Source: an uncultured Prevotellaceae bacterium (GTDB taxonomy: Bacteria > Bacteroidota > Bacteroidia > Bacteroidales > Bacteroidaceae). From it: DNA of 64,000 nt. The stretch lies in the NCBI GenBank assembly GCA_900315565.1, contig OMZS01000016.1, forward strand, positions 1-64,000. The letters run 5' to 3'. Below the pieces are notes generated by a model, which saw only the letters and a program-made list of their open reading frames with translations, was not told where the DNA came from and searched no databases. Positions 16,621 through 25,379 of the stretch are shown one piece after another. How positions within the stretch are numbered: the first letter of the stretch is position 1; each line of letters starts with the position of its first letter. The position numbers and the translations under genes are program-made.

Positions 16621-17382
16621 CTATGCGAGTAGTTCTCTGATAAGCGACTCCAGCTTGTTTAGTTCCAGCATGTTAGGCCCGTCGCTGAGGCCACGGTCGG
16701 GGTCGGGATGTACTTCGAAGAAATATCCCGTGGCACCAAAGGCTTTGGCAGCCAAAGCCATGGACGGCACAAAGCGGCGGTCGCCCGAGGTCTTGCCTCC
16801 ACCGGCTCCTGGCCGTTGCACACTGTGGGTGCAGTCCATGATGACCGTCGGCACAATGTTAAGCATGTCGGGAATGTTGCGGAAATCCACCACCAGATTG
16901 TTATAGCCAAAGGTGTTGCCACGCTCGGTGAGCCACACCTCCTTGGCACCGGCTTCCTTGGCTTTCTCAACGGGATAGCGCATGTCGATGCCAGAAAGAA
17001 ACTGGGCTTTCTTGATGTTGACAATGCGACCCGTTTGCGCGGCGGCAACGAGCAGGTCGGTCTGGCGGCAAAGAAAGGCTGGAATTTGCAGCACGTCGCA
17101 AACCTCGGCAGCCATTTGGGCCTGATGACTTTCGTGAATGTCGGTCAGAATGCGCAAACCGTATTTCTCTTTGATGTCGCCCAGCATGCGGATGCCACGC
17201 TCCAGCCCAGGACCGCGAAACGAATGAATGGAAGTGCGGTTGGCTTTGTCGAACGAAGCCTTGAAAATGATATTGATGCCCAGCGCCTGGTTGATGCGCA
17301 CCAGCTCTTCGGCTACTGTGCTCAGCAGTTCTTGCGACTCAATGACGCAGGGGCCTGCTATAAATATTGGGTTGTTTTTCAT
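16621..17382 (-). CDS. kdsA: 3-deoxy-D-manno-octulosonate 8-phosphate synthase
   Basis: Condenses phosphoenolpyruvate with D-arabinose 5-phosphate to KDO 8-phosphate in LPS biosynthesis. The chosen 253-residue form starts MKNNPIFIAGPCVIES at 17382. An ATG at 17412 would add ten residues derived from heptamer-like sequence. Conserved segments are IIFKASFDKANRTSIHSFRG, LTDIHE, VLQIPAFLCRQTDLL, VNIKKAQF, WLTERGNTFGYNNLVVDFR, DCTHSVQRPG and EVHPDPDRGLSDGPN. Length is a little shorter than many KdsA proteins but complete. It is the first gene of the kdsA-kdsD pair, which makes and uses arabinose 5-phosphate. Confidence 0.95.
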   Translation of the reverse strand: MKNNPIFIAGPCVIESQELLSTVAEELVRINQALGINIIFKASFDKANRTSIHSFRGPGLERGIRMLGDIKEKYGLRILTDIHESHQAQMAAEVCDVLQIPAFLCRQTDLLVAAAQTGRIVNIKKAQFLSGIDMRYPVEKAKEAGAKEVWLTERGNTFGYNNLVVDFRNIPDMLNIVPTVIMDCTHSVQRPGAGGGKTSGDRRFVPSMALAAKAFGATGYFFEVHPDPDRGLSDGPNMLELNKLESLIRELLA

Positions 17383-17403
17383 ATTGTTGTCAATCTTCAA
17401 TTC

Positions 17404-17457
17404 ATCTTTCATTTCTCATTTCTCATCTCATTTGCCATTTCTCATTTCTCATTTTTA
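17404..17457. repeat. Heptamer array across the 3' end of the MscS gene
   Basis: About seven ATTTCTC-type units with one short unit. The array extends across the stop codon of the MscS-type gene, so its last residues (NEK and stop) are repeat-encoded, and fills most of the gap to kdsA. Confidence 0.8.
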
Positions 17458-19784
17458 ATATGCACATCCTGTTGCGGGAACGGTATCTCTATGCCGTTCT
17501 CGTTCAGTGTGCGATAAATGGTCTCCATGATTTCGCTCACCACATAGATTTTCTTCACGGCATCTACCCACACGATGAGTTTCATGTTGATGCTGCTGTC
17601 GGCAAACTCAGTGAACACCACCTTGGGCGGCTTGCTGTTGTCGGTCCAGGGATGGTGCAAAGCCGCCACGGCATCCTGCACCAATTGGCGTACTTGTTCT
17701 ATTTTCGAACCATAGGCCACGCCGAAAGGCACCAGTGCCAACACGTAGCCATGGTTGCGGGTGAGGTTCTTGTAGTTCTTGGAAAAAAGTTGTGAGTTCT
17801 GATAGGCAATCACCTCGCCGTAGAGCGACTCTACCATGGTGCTGGTGTAGTTGATGTTGGTCACTTTGCCCATTGTGCCGTCAATCTCTATCCAGTCGCC
17901 CTGCTTGATGCGGCCCGCCATTAGCGAAACTCCGTAGTAGATGTTCTCCAGAATGTCTTTCATGGCAAAACCCACACCCGTTGAAAGACCGCCCGAAATA
18001 ACCATCAGCCAAGTGTTGCTCACGCGGAGAATGGCCAGCGAGATGAGCAGCCAGGCTCCCCAAACCACCACCTGAATAATGTTGCGGCCCATGATGTTGC
18101 GGCTGGCCGAGGTGTCGAAACCGTGGCTTTGCAGATAGAGCCGAAGCGATTCGCGCAGCAGCTTGCTGAGATAAGAGAAGAAAAACCACAATCCCACCAC
18201 CACTGAAATGTTGAACAGGCTGAGCTTGAATTTCTCAGCATCGACAAAGTGGGTGGTGAATATCTTCCAAGTGAGACCGCTCAGGTTGAATACGTCGGCA
18301 GCCCAGTAGATAGAGAGCAGCACCGACAACAGTCCCAGCACGGGCAGCAGCACTTTATACACCAGCTGATAGAACCATGTGCTCGTGATGGGCTTCTCGG
18401 CAAGATGATGCCGCTCGGCGTAGTTTTTCATCCACTCGCTGAAACAGGTGATGGTAAGAATGCACGTCAGCTGCATGATCCACCAAATGAGAATCTGCAC
18501 ACTGAGCAGCGTGTAGCCCGACCACGAGCAGCCCACAGAAATGAGGAACACCACGAGCGAGGCATAGGCGTAGAACATGTCGCTGCTCGGAATGTTGGAG
18601 TTGTTCTTGCGGATGACCCACCATTGCCACAGCGTACACAGCAGCAGGATGGGGGGGAAGAGCAGGTTGACCAGCTCGTTGGGAATCAGCACGATTCGGA
18701 ACGAAATGACGATGAACCCCATAACGATGAGCGGGGCATAGATGCGGAATGCGCTCTTGATTTGCTTGCCATCGACACGCAAGAGCAGCGAAATGAGAAT
18801 CACGCCCAACAGCCACGCGTACTCCACCAGCAGATTGCTGGCCATGATGATGAAGTTTTGTTCGATGGTGGTTTGTATGATGCCCAGAATAATGGCAAAG
18901 GTGATGGTGGCCGTAGCCATGGTGATGCACGACCGCTTGGCAAAAAACGACTCCGAGCGGAAGCGTTTGGGTGTGAGATAGCGTATCACCACGAAATTGA
19001 GCACGGCGGCCAGCAGCGCGTAAAAAACGATGACAATAAACAGTCCGATAATCATTCTCACGTCCCATTGCGACTCCTGGTTTTTCACGGGGCGGTATTT
19101 CTCGCTGACGGTCATGGCCGTTCGGTTGACATTCGAGTGGAAGCGCGAGAGAATGGTGAAATAGTTCTCGCCGCCGTTACGGAAAATGTTCGACTGTATT
19201 TCGTTGTAGCGCAGGTTGGCGTAGTCGTTGAGTGTCTTCAGCTTATATTCGGTGTTCTCGTAGTATTTGTTGTACTGCGTGAGCTGTTCTTGGTTTTCAA
19301 CGAGCGAGTTGCGGATGCTCGTGGCCAGTGTCAGGCACACGTTGCGGTCAACGAGTGCGGTGTCATCGAGCGTGATGCGTGCCATCTGCTGCAGACTCAC
19401 AATCAGACTGTCGTAACGTTCTATTTCGGCGCGAAGATTCTCGGAGAGAGTGCGAAGCGGAATGGCTTTGGTGCGGAAATCCTGATATTGGTCGGTGGCC
19501 TCGTGACAAGCGTAGGTCAGGTCGAACACGTAGTCGGGCTTCTGCGAGTAGAGCATCAGCGCGTTCTGGTTGCTCCGCTGCATGATGGAGAACATGTTGC
19601 GTCGCACCTGCTCATTCTCCTGCTTGAACATTCGCATTTGCTTTTTCTGCTCCAGATGGTTGCTGGTCAGCTCCACCCGAAGCACTGAAAGTGTCTGTTT
19701 CAGGTCTTTCTCCTTCAGCACCGCATGGGCGGGAAGCACCAACACAATGGCAGAAAGCAATATAAATAATACTCGTTTCATCAT
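17442..19784 (-). CDS. Large MscS-family mechanosensitive channel
   Basis: A 780-residue inner-membrane protein. A signal peptide (MMKRVLFILLSAIVLVLPAHA; the ATG at 19781 is equally possible) is followed by a helical, probably periplasmic domain to about residue 260. Next come many membrane segments (about 265-600), then the MscS core from about 610, with a pore-lining helix (VVWGAWLLISLAILRV, SGGLSTGVGFAMKDILENIY) and a beta domain (GRIKQGDWIEIDGTMGKVTNI). This multi-helix layout recalls MscK/YbdG-type larger channels that release solutes on osmotic downshock. The C-terminal four residues are encoded by heptamer repeats. It is transcribed leftwards ahead of kdsA but separated from it by the repeat array. 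Confidence 0.9.
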   Translation of the reverse strand: MMKRVLFILLSAIVLVLPAHAVLKEKDLKQTLSVLRVELTSNHLEQKKQMRMFKQENEQVRRNMFSIMQRSNQNALMLYSQKPDYVFDLTYACHEATDQYQDFRTKAIPLRTLSENLRAEIERYDSLIVSLQQMARITLDDTALVDRNVCLTLATSIRNSLVENQEQLTQYNKYYENTEYKLKTLNDYANLRYNEIQSNIFRNGGENYFTILSRFHSNVNRTAMTVSEKYRPVKNQESQWDVRMIIGLFIVIVFYALLAAVLNFVVIRYLTPKRFRSESFFAKRSCITMATATITFAIILGIIQTTIEQNFIIMASNLLVEYAWLLGVILISLLLRVDGKQIKSAFRIYAPLIVMGFIVISFRIVLIPNELVNLLFPPILLLCTLWQWWVIRKNNSNIPSSDMFYAYASLVVFLISVGCSWSGYTLLSVQILIWWIMQLTCILTITCFSEWMKNYAERHHLAEKPITSTWFYQLVYKVLLPVLGLLSVLLSIYWAADVFNLSGLTWKIFTTHFVDAEKFKLSLFNISVVVGLWFFFSYLSKLLRESLRLYLQSHGFDTSASRNIMGRNIIQVVVWGAWLLISLAILRVSNTWLMVISGGLSTGVGFAMKDILENIYYGVSLMAGRIKQGDWIEIDGTMGKVTNINYTSTMVESLYGEVIAYQNSQLFSKNYKNLTRNHGYVLALVPFGVAYGSKIEQVRQLVQDAVAALHHPWTDNSKPPKVVFTEFADSSINMKLIVWVDAVKKIYVVSEIMETIYRTLNENGIEIPFPQQDVHIKNEK

Positions 19785-19879
19785 TTCTGTGCAAAATTAC
19801 GAATAATAATTGAAACTCTTGGCCGTTTTCAGTAAATAATTTCTTAATTTTGCCCGCAAATCAGCTATTTCCTCACAAG

Positions 19880-20740
19880 ATGGAACCTAAAACACGCCTC
19901 ATGCTCATTGCCGACAGCGGCAGCACCAAAACCGACTGGCTACTGGCCACTGCCGATGGCCGGGTGGTGCAGATATTGGTTGCCCAAGGCATCAATCCTG
20001 TTCATCAGACGTCTGCCGACATCGCTAAAGAACTTGCTCAGGTGGCTGCTCAATTAAGCAACCAACCTGCTCAGGTTTTCTTTTACGGTGCTGGTGTTCT
20101 TCCTCAGAACCAGTCGCTTATGCGCACGCTTCTCGGCAATGCTTTTACGGCTTGTGCCGAGCCTGCTGCAGAGAGCGATTTGCTGGGCGCTGCCCGCGCC
20201 TTATGCCAGCGCAGCGAGGGCGTGGCCTGCATTTTGGGTACGGGTGCCAACTCGTGCCTGTACGACGGCGAGCGTATAGTGCAGAACACACCGCCGCTGG
20301 GATACATCCTTGGCGACGAGGGCAGTGGGGCCGTGCTGGGCCGGCTGTTCATCAATGCCTTGTTTAAGGGAGCCTTGTCCGCTGATATGCGCGACGACTA
20401 TCTGCGCACCACGGGCCAAACCTACGCTGATATCATCCGGCGTGTCTATCGTGAGCCACTGGCCAACCGCTTTCTTGCCTCCACCTCTTTATATATAGCC
20501 GCTCATCTGGCCGAAAGTCCAGACCTGCAACAGCTCGTCATCGACAATTTCCAACAGTTCCTTCAGCGCAACGTCTGTCCCTACCGTCGCCCCGACCTTC
20601 CCATTAATGCTGTGGGCAGTATGGCTTGGCACTATCGCGACCAGCTTCAATCCGCATGCCGTGCCGAAGGTTTCATGCTTGGCACCGTCGTGAAAAGTCC
20701 CATTCATGGCATGGCCGAGTATCATACATCTCATTTTTAA
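19880..20740 (+). CDS. BadF/BadG-type ATPase, probable N-acetylglucosamine kinase-like sugar kinase
   Basis: A 286-residue cytoplasmic protein of the ASKHA fold. The ATG at 19880 is used; the frame opens at a TTG within the presumed -7 element (TAATTTTG, 19845-19852). It shows phosphate-1 DSGSTKTDW (about 12-20), the central GTGANSCLYDG and GYILGDEGSGAVLGRL motifs, and phosphate-2/adenosine segments towards the C-terminus (INAVGSMAWHY). These match the BadF/BadG/BcrA/BcrD family as found in eukaryotic-type N-acetylglucosamine kinases. A role in amino-sugar salvage or cell-wall recycling is an inference. Monocistronic, divergent from the MscS gene. Confidence 0.8.
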   Translation: MEPKTRLMLIADSGSTKTDWLLATADGRVVQILVAQGINPVHQTSADIAKELAQVAAQLSNQPAQVFFYGAGVLPQNQSLMRTLLGNAFTACAEPAAESDLLGAARALCQRSEGVACILGTGANSCLYDGERIVQNTPPLGYILGDEGSGAVLGRLFINALFKGALSADMRDDYLRTTGQTYADIIRRVYREPLANRFLASTSLYIAAHLAESPDLQQLVIDNFQQFLQRNVCPYRRPDLPINAVGSMAWHYRDQLQSACRAEGFMLGTVVKSPIHGMAEYHTSHF

Positions 20741-20912
20741 TTGTCAATTTGTAACATTTATATGTATTAAATGTAGCATTTTGCATAATTGTATAAAATT
20801 TTAACAAAAAGTGTCGTCTTCTTACGATTTATATGCTTACCTTTGCATAAAATCATTCAAATGATTTTTTTCCACTAACTTAAATTAATAACTTAAAACT
20901 TAAAAAAAGCTT

Positions 20913-21926
20913 ATGAAAAAGATTTTTACCTTGATTGCTGCAGTGTTTGTAGCTATGAGTGTGAATGCAAAGGAAGAGATTTCCGTAAGTGATTTTGCTC
21001 CGTGGGACAATTGCACCATTGAAGGTAGTACTATTACTATGGATGCAAATTACAAGGGTGGAGCTATTTACCTTGGACGTGACATGTCAGAATTTGATTA
21101 TGTTTGGATTAAGTTCTCAAATGCTACGGGAAAACCAAATTTTGGTGTTACTTATGATGATTGGCAGTACAATGCTGATTGGGGTCCTGTGTTTGCTTCT
21201 ACCACGGTAGAAATGGATGGCACTGGCATGGTTGGTATCAAACTCGACAAAAAAACTGTTATTCAGCATGGTAATGCCGAGGTGGATGGTGAAGGTATTG
21301 GAGATGTTTATGCACAGCATGTTCAGCAGCTTACCATTCAGGGAGGAGCCGCAGCAGCCAGCGTAACTGTTGAAGCTATCTATTTTGGCACTGCTGCAGA
21401 GTTTGTCGAAGACGGTGGTGATGTACCCGTTCGTCCTGAGCCAGGCGGTTCTTTGGTTATGTTTGATACCCCGACAGTTTATAATGGTTGGACCGTGTCC
21501 AATGTTATTCCTGCCAAATTCTTCGATGTAGCTGAGGTAGGTGACGTTATTTATTGCACTATTTCTAATAAGGCAGAGGGAGAGGGTGCATTCAATGCTA
21601 TTTTCAAGATAGTAGAGAATTGGTCTGATTATACAGAGCTTGAGGAAGGAAAAGAAGTAGGTGAAGACTATTTCAAGACAACGATTCCATCGGAAGATGT
21701 TATTGACTATCTTCAGAAGAGTGGCCTCCGTCTCCAAGGTATAGGCTTCACTTTAGAAAAGGTAGAGCTGATTGTTCCTGAGGATGATCCTATCGAGGAT
21801 TCTATCGTGCTCAACAGTGTCAAGGCCAACAGCAATGCACCCGTCTTTAACCTTGCTGGTCAGCAGGTGAACAAGGCTGTGAAGGGCGTTTATATCCAGA
21901 ATGGCAAGAAATTCGTTGTGAAATAA
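20913..21926 (+). CDS. Secreted protein with carbohydrate-binding-like domain and conserved C-terminal tail
   Basis: A 337-residue exported protein. The signal peptide is MKKIFTLIAAVFVAMSVNA. Residues about 25-170 form one beta-rich domain (FAPWDNCTIEGSTITM, SEFDYVWIKFSNATG, LTIQGGAAAASVTVEAIYFG) that recurs three times in the protein encoded at 22167. Residues about 180-290 are a second, unrelated-looking beta domain. The tail, VFNLAGQQVNKAVKGVYIQ then NGKKFVVK, is shared with the 22167 protein and, more loosely, with the BspA-like protein. The domain outline resembles carbohydrate-binding modules. With mannan-degrading genes downstream, a surface glycan-binding role is plausible but unproven. 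The first 35 nt around the start are identical to those of the 22167 gene. A terminator follows at 21990. A -7-like TACCTTTG is at 20838-20845. Confidence 0.75.
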   Translation: MKKIFTLIAAVFVAMSVNAKEEISVSDFAPWDNCTIEGSTITMDANYKGGAIYLGRDMSEFDYVWIKFSNATGKPNFGVTYDDWQYNADWGPVFASTTVEMDGTGMVGIKLDKKTVIQHGNAEVDGEGIGDVYAQHVQQLTIQGGAAAASVTVEAIYFGTAAEFVEDGGDVPVRPEPGGSLVMFDTPTVYNGWTVSNVIPAKFFDVAEVGDVIYCTISNKAEGEGAFNAIFKIVENWSDYTELEEGKEVGEDYFKTTIPSEDVIDYLQKSGLRLQGIGFTLEKVELIVPEDDPIEDSIVLNSVKANSNAPVFNLAGQQVNKAVKGVYIQNGKKFVVK

Positions 21927-21989
21927 TAAGCAGCAAACATTCGAGAAACATATTCTTTTCTCTGAATCAGAGCAAGAGAACCCAATAAT

Positions 21990-22026
21990 AATAGGCTGAG
22001 CATACATAGTTCAGCCTATTTTTTTT
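21990..22026 (+). terminator. Terminator after the first secreted paralogue
   Basis: AATAGGCTGA (21990-21999) pairs with TCAGCCTATT (22011-22020), followed by TTTTTTG. Confidence 0.85.
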
Positions 22027-22166
22027 GCTTTTTGCCGATAAGTGTAAATAAAGAGCAAAAAAGTATCACACCGTTTGTTTTTTTTTTCTTAATTTTGCCC
22101 ACAAATTCGAAAATCTATACAATTAACTATCTATTATATTCATTTATTAACTTAAAAACAAAGCTT

Positions 22167-23609
22167 ATGAAAAAGATTTTTACCTTGATTGCTGCCGCAA
22201 TGATGGCAGTAGGTGCAAATGCTATGGAGGATATAGACCTCACCAAAATTAATGGTTTTGAATTTGGTAAGTCTTTGACTCTTGGTGAGTGGGATTGGCA
22301 AGGTGCAACCATCAGTACGGGTGAACTTGTTGTTGATAATGATGCCAAGACTGCTGACGATTCAGGCGTAACCTATTTCGATGCATCTGCCTATGATTAC
22401 ATTGTTATTTATTATTCGGCTTGTCAAGGCAATGTTCTTCTTCTCTCTCAGTACAATTGTTTAGGTACTGTTGGACAGTGGGGCGCTGAATTCAATCAGG
22501 AGTCTGCTTCTGTCAATGCTACAACCGAAGCTACTTATGCAGCCCTGAAACTTAATCCTGACCTGAAAAACAAGATTAATCAGGTAGTTCTTCAAGGTGG
22601 TGCTGGTGGCGGCTCTATCACTGTCGATGCTGCGTGGTTTATGACAGAAGCTGAGTGGGAAGAAGTGAAGCCTGCTCCTGCCCAGACGAAAGATTTGTTC
22701 GGAAGTTTCTCTGCAACTACGACCAATGGTGATGGTTCTAAGACATTTACTGAAACCTCAAAGTCCTACGGTTGGTTTGGTGCTTGGTTAGATGGATTCG
22801 ATGCTTCTGAATTTGACTATTTTATTCTTGAGATTGCTCCTACCTCTGAAGTCGGTGTTCAGGTTCTTATTCAGCATTCTGCTGGTGGTGATGACATCGC
22901 TGGTGTTGCACAGGCTGGCGAAACAATTCTTAAGGTTGCTCTTGATCCAGAAAGGAAGAATGCTATCAAACAGATTGGTTTGCAGAATATAGCTCCTGGT
23001 AGCTTTACTCTTACTGCTGCTTACTTTGCTACTCAGGATTATGTTGATAATATGGCTAAGCCAACCACTTCGGAACTGGCTATCAGTGGTTTCAACGTTT
23101 GGAAGGAGGAAGGAACAGAAACTCCTCGTGCTGATTTCGACCCCGCTACTGGAAAGATTACCATGGGCGGTGGCGAACAAGGTGGCGGTGGTAGCTGGTG
23201 GTTCGGAAGCAAGGACTGCAGCGACTTCGACAACTTCGTTCTTGAGCTTGAAAACACTCCTGCTGGCGGTAAAGTTGTTGTTCAGTATAAAGATGGTTCT
23301 ACCGATGAGTGTGAGTTTGGCGTTGGTGCTACAGCTGTTGTTATTCCTCTTGACGCAGACAAGAAGAGTGAAATCCAGCAGGTTTGGGTCCAGGGTAATG
23401 ATGGCAATAGCTTCACGATGACGAAGGCTTATTTTGCAGCTGAAAGTGCCACTCCTGAAGCCAATATCGGCACAATTGAGAACGGCATCAGCAACATTCA
23501 GGTTGCCAAGACTCAGAACGGTGCCATCTTCAACCTCGCTGGCCAGCAGGTGAGCAAGGCTGTGAAGGGTGTTTACATCCAGAATGGCAAGAAGTTCGTT
23601 GTGAAGTAA
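22167..23609 (+). CDS. Secreted protein with three tandem carbohydrate-binding-like domains
   Basis: A 480-residue exported protein. The ATG at 22167 starts the signal peptide MKKIFTLIAAAMMAVGANA; the longer frame from 22032 is not credible. The body is three repeats of about 130-150 residues. Each has an (S/A)xFDYxxxE-type strand, a Gly-rich loop, a KxxIxQVxxQG segment and an xSxTxxxAYF strand (examples: YDYIVIYYSACQGNVLLLSQ; FDYFILEIAPTSEVGVQVLI; FDNFVLELENTPAGGKVVVQ). The linker TPEANIGTIENGISNIQVAK leads to the tail IFNLAGQQVSKAVKGVYIQ then NGKKFVVK. I read this as a multivalent glycan-binding-like surface protein; no catalytic motif is visible. A terminator follows at 23634. It lies 0.45 kb before the mannanase gene. 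Confidence 0.75.
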   Translation: MKKIFTLIAAAMMAVGANAMEDIDLTKINGFEFGKSLTLGEWDWQGATISTGELVVDNDAKTADDSGVTYFDASAYDYIVIYYSACQGNVLLLSQYNCLGTVGQWGAEFNQESASVNATTEATYAALKLNPDLKNKINQVVLQGGAGGGSITVDAAWFMTEAEWEEVKPAPAQTKDLFGSFSATTTNGDGSKTFTETSKSYGWFGAWLDGFDASEFDYFILEIAPTSEVGVQVLIQHSAGGDDIAGVAQAGETILKVALDPERKNAIKQIGLQNIAPGSFTLTAAYFATQDYVDNMAKPTTSELAISGFNVWKEEGTETPRADFDPATGKITMGGGEQGGGGSWWFGSKDCSDFDNFVLELENTPAGGKVVVQYKDGSTDECEFGVGATAVVIPLDADKKSEIQQVWVQGNDGNSFTMTKAYFAAESATPEANIGTIENGISNIQVAKTQNGAIFNLAGQQVSKAVKGVYIQNGKKFVVK

Positions 23610-23633
23610 TCACGAATCAAAACGCATAATAAC

Positions 23634-23667
23634 GAGGGGCGGTCTTTACGGGCCGTCCCTTTTTTTA
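23634..23667 (+). terminator. Terminator after the second secreted paralogue
   Basis: AGGGGCGGTC and GGGCCGTCCCT form an imperfect GC-rich stem with a short TTTAC loop, followed by a run of T residues. Confidence 0.65.
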
Positions 23668-24062
23668 TGTTCAGAAATGGACGAAGAGCAGTATAAGTAA
23701 CACCGGCCATACGTAGGTCTGAACAAACCTTCGATGCTCAAGCGACGCGTGGGGCACGACTTGCTACTTTCGGCAAACCTGAGAATAACTCCCGACAATA
23801 ATAATTTATCTCTCGACAATATAAAAATATCTCCCGACGTTGCGTTCAAATTCTCTAGAAAATTTGAGCATAGCGTCGGGAGATAATTATTTGCAAGCAA
23901 GAAATAAAGAGGCAGAAGCGTGGTTGGCGGTGTTTTTTCTTTTTTTATTTTTGTGGAAAACGTTAAGTGTTACAATTGAGCATGAAAGTATCAAGGTTTT
24001 TTGTTTTTTTTTTGTTATTTTGCAAAGTGAATCTAAGTCTATACCTTAATAATAAAAGTGTT
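23668..24062. other. Non-coding gap with a 21-bp repeat array and long hairpin
   Basis: No gene is seen. The central part (23786-23885) belongs to the 21-bp repeat family. A -7-like TTATTTTG at 24015-24022 may be part of the promoter of the GH5 gene starting at 24063, though the -33 box is not clear. Confidence 0.6.
23786..23885. repeat. 21-bp repeats running into a 58-bp hairpin with CTAG centre
   Basis: Unit 1 (23786-23806) starts TAACTCCCGACAATAAT, unit 2 (23807-23827) starts TATCTCTCGACAATAT, unit 3 starts TATCTCCCGACG at 23828. Unit 3 forms a 12-bp perfect stem with CGTCGGGAGATA (23874-23885). The inner part adds TGC/GCA and TCAAATT/AATTTGA pairs around CTCTAGA. No T-run follows, so it does not look like a simple terminator. 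Confidence 0.85.
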
Positions 24063-25343
24063 ATGCGAAAATATCTTTTACTGATGGTTATGATAGTATC
24101 GGCAATGGCAGCCAATGCTCAGTTTGTGAAGATGAAGAACGGCCATTTTGTGCGCGACGGTAAGCCGTATTACTACGTGGGCACCAATTTCTGGTATGGT
24201 GCCATTCTTGCCAGCAACGGACAGGGAGGCGACCGCAAGCGCCTCCACCGTGAGCTAGACCGCATGAAGGCCATGGGCATTGACAACCTGCGCATTCTGG
24301 TGGGTAGCGACGGCGAGCGCGGCGTGCAGGCATCGAAGGTGGAGCCTACGCTGCAAATCAAGCCCGGCGTTTATAACGACTCCATCCTCGACGGTCTGGA
24401 CTATCTGCTCTACGAGATGCAGAAGCGCAAGATGGTGGCTGTGCTCTATCTGAACAACTCCTGGGAGTGGAGTGGGGGCTATAGTTTCTATCTCACCCAT
24501 GCTGGCGTGAAGGACGTGCCCACTCCGCAGGAGGCCGGCTATCCGGCTTTCATGAATTTCATGGCCAAATATGCTACCAACAAGAAGGCTCATCAGTTGT
24601 TTTACAACTATGTGCGGTTTATTCTCACGCGAACCAACCGTTACACAGGTAAAAAGTATCAGGATGACCCTGCCATCATGTCATGGCAGATTGGCAACGA
24701 GCCGCGCGCCTTCAGTAAAGAGGCACTGCCCGCCTTCCGTCAGTGGATAGGCGAGGCAGCTGCCCTTATCCGCTCACTGGACCGCAACCATCTTATCAGT
24801 ATTGGCAGCGAGGGTGCCTGGGGCTGCGAGAACGACTACAAGACATGGGAGCGCATTTGTGCCGACCGCAATGTGGACTACTGCAACATTCACCTCTGGC
24901 CCTACAACTGGAGCTGGGCGCGCAAGGACCACTTGTGGGACGACCTGGAGCGCAGTTGCCAGAACACCAAGGAGTACATCGACAATCATCTGGCCATCTG
25001 CGCACGGCTCAAGAAACCATTGGTGATGGAGGAGTTCGGCTATCCGCGTGACGATTTCCAGTATGCGCTGGGCACTCCCACACGTGCGCGCGACGCGTAT
25101 TATAAATATGTGTTCTCGCTGGTGGCCGACAATGCCGAGACAGGTGGCAACTTTGCCGGTTGCAACTTCTGGGGGTGGGGCGGCTATGCCCAGCCGCGCC
25201 ACGAGCAGTGGCAGGTGGGCGACGATTACTGCGGCGACCCCTCGCAGGAGGCACAGGGCCTGAACTCGGTGTTCTCGGGCGACGAGAGCACGCTGCAGGT
25301 GGTGAAAGAGCAGGTGGAAAGGATGAGGAAGATTAAAGATTAA
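24063..25343 (+). CDS. Secreted GH5 (GH5_7-like) beta-mannanase
   Basis: A 426-residue exported glycoside hydrolase. The signal peptide is MRKYLLLMVMIVSAMAANA. The (beta/alpha)8 catalytic domain has the GH5 acid/base in WQIGNEPRAF (Glu213), HLWPYNW (His277), and the nucleophile in VMEEFGYPRD (Glu324). The N-terminal pattern GHFVRDGKPYYYVGTNFWYG and MKAMGIDNLRILVGSDG match subfamily-7 mannanases, so cleavage of beta-1,4-mannan is likely. It is the first gene of a cluster with an esterase, a GH26 enzyme and GH130. The absence of a lipobox suggests a periplasmic or released enzyme. The final codons (KIKD and stop) overlap a GATTAAA heptamer array. Confidence 0.88.
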   Translation: MRKYLLLMVMIVSAMAANAQFVKMKNGHFVRDGKPYYYVGTNFWYGAILASNGQGGDRKRLHRELDRMKAMGIDNLRILVGSDGERGVQASKVEPTLQIKPGVYNDSILDGLDYLLYEMQKRKMVAVLYLNNSWEWSGGYSFYLTHAGVKDVPTPQEAGYPAFMNFMAKYATNKKAHQLFYNYVRFILTRTNRYTGKKYQDDPAIMSWQIGNEPRAFSKEALPAFRQWIGEAAALIRSLDRNHLISIGSEGAWGCENDYKTWERICADRNVDYCNIHLWPYNWSWARKDHLWDDLERSCQNTKEYIDNHLAICARLKKPLVMEEFGYPRDDFQYALGTPTRARDAYYKYVFSLVADNAETGGNFAGCNFWGWGGYAQPRHEQWQVGDDYCGDPSQEAQGLNSVFSGDESTLQVVKEQVERMRKIKD

Positions 25344-25365
25344 ACATTAAAGATTAAAGATTAAA
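25331..25365. repeat. Heptamer array (GATTAAA) across the GH5 stop codon
   Basis: Five 7-mers, GATTAAA x2, CATTAAA, GATTAAA x2. The first two encode the last residues and stop of the GH5 gene, and the rest fill the short gap to the esterase gene. Confidence 0.85.
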
Positions 25366-25379
25366 AATTGGCAAGCTAT

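Noticed and set aside
16708-17517. 269-codon frame opposite kdsA
   Set aside because: Antisense to a highly conserved enzyme; no domain and no start signal.
18249-19688. 479-codon open frame opposite the MscS gene
   Set aside because: It is the antisense of a well-supported channel gene and is rich in Glu/Gln/His/Arg without any recognisable domain, typical of a shadow frame in GC-biased coding DNA.
21843-21923. Standard type IX secretion C-terminal domain
   Set aside because: The tail is only about 27 residues; a full domain of about 70-80 residues is not visible.
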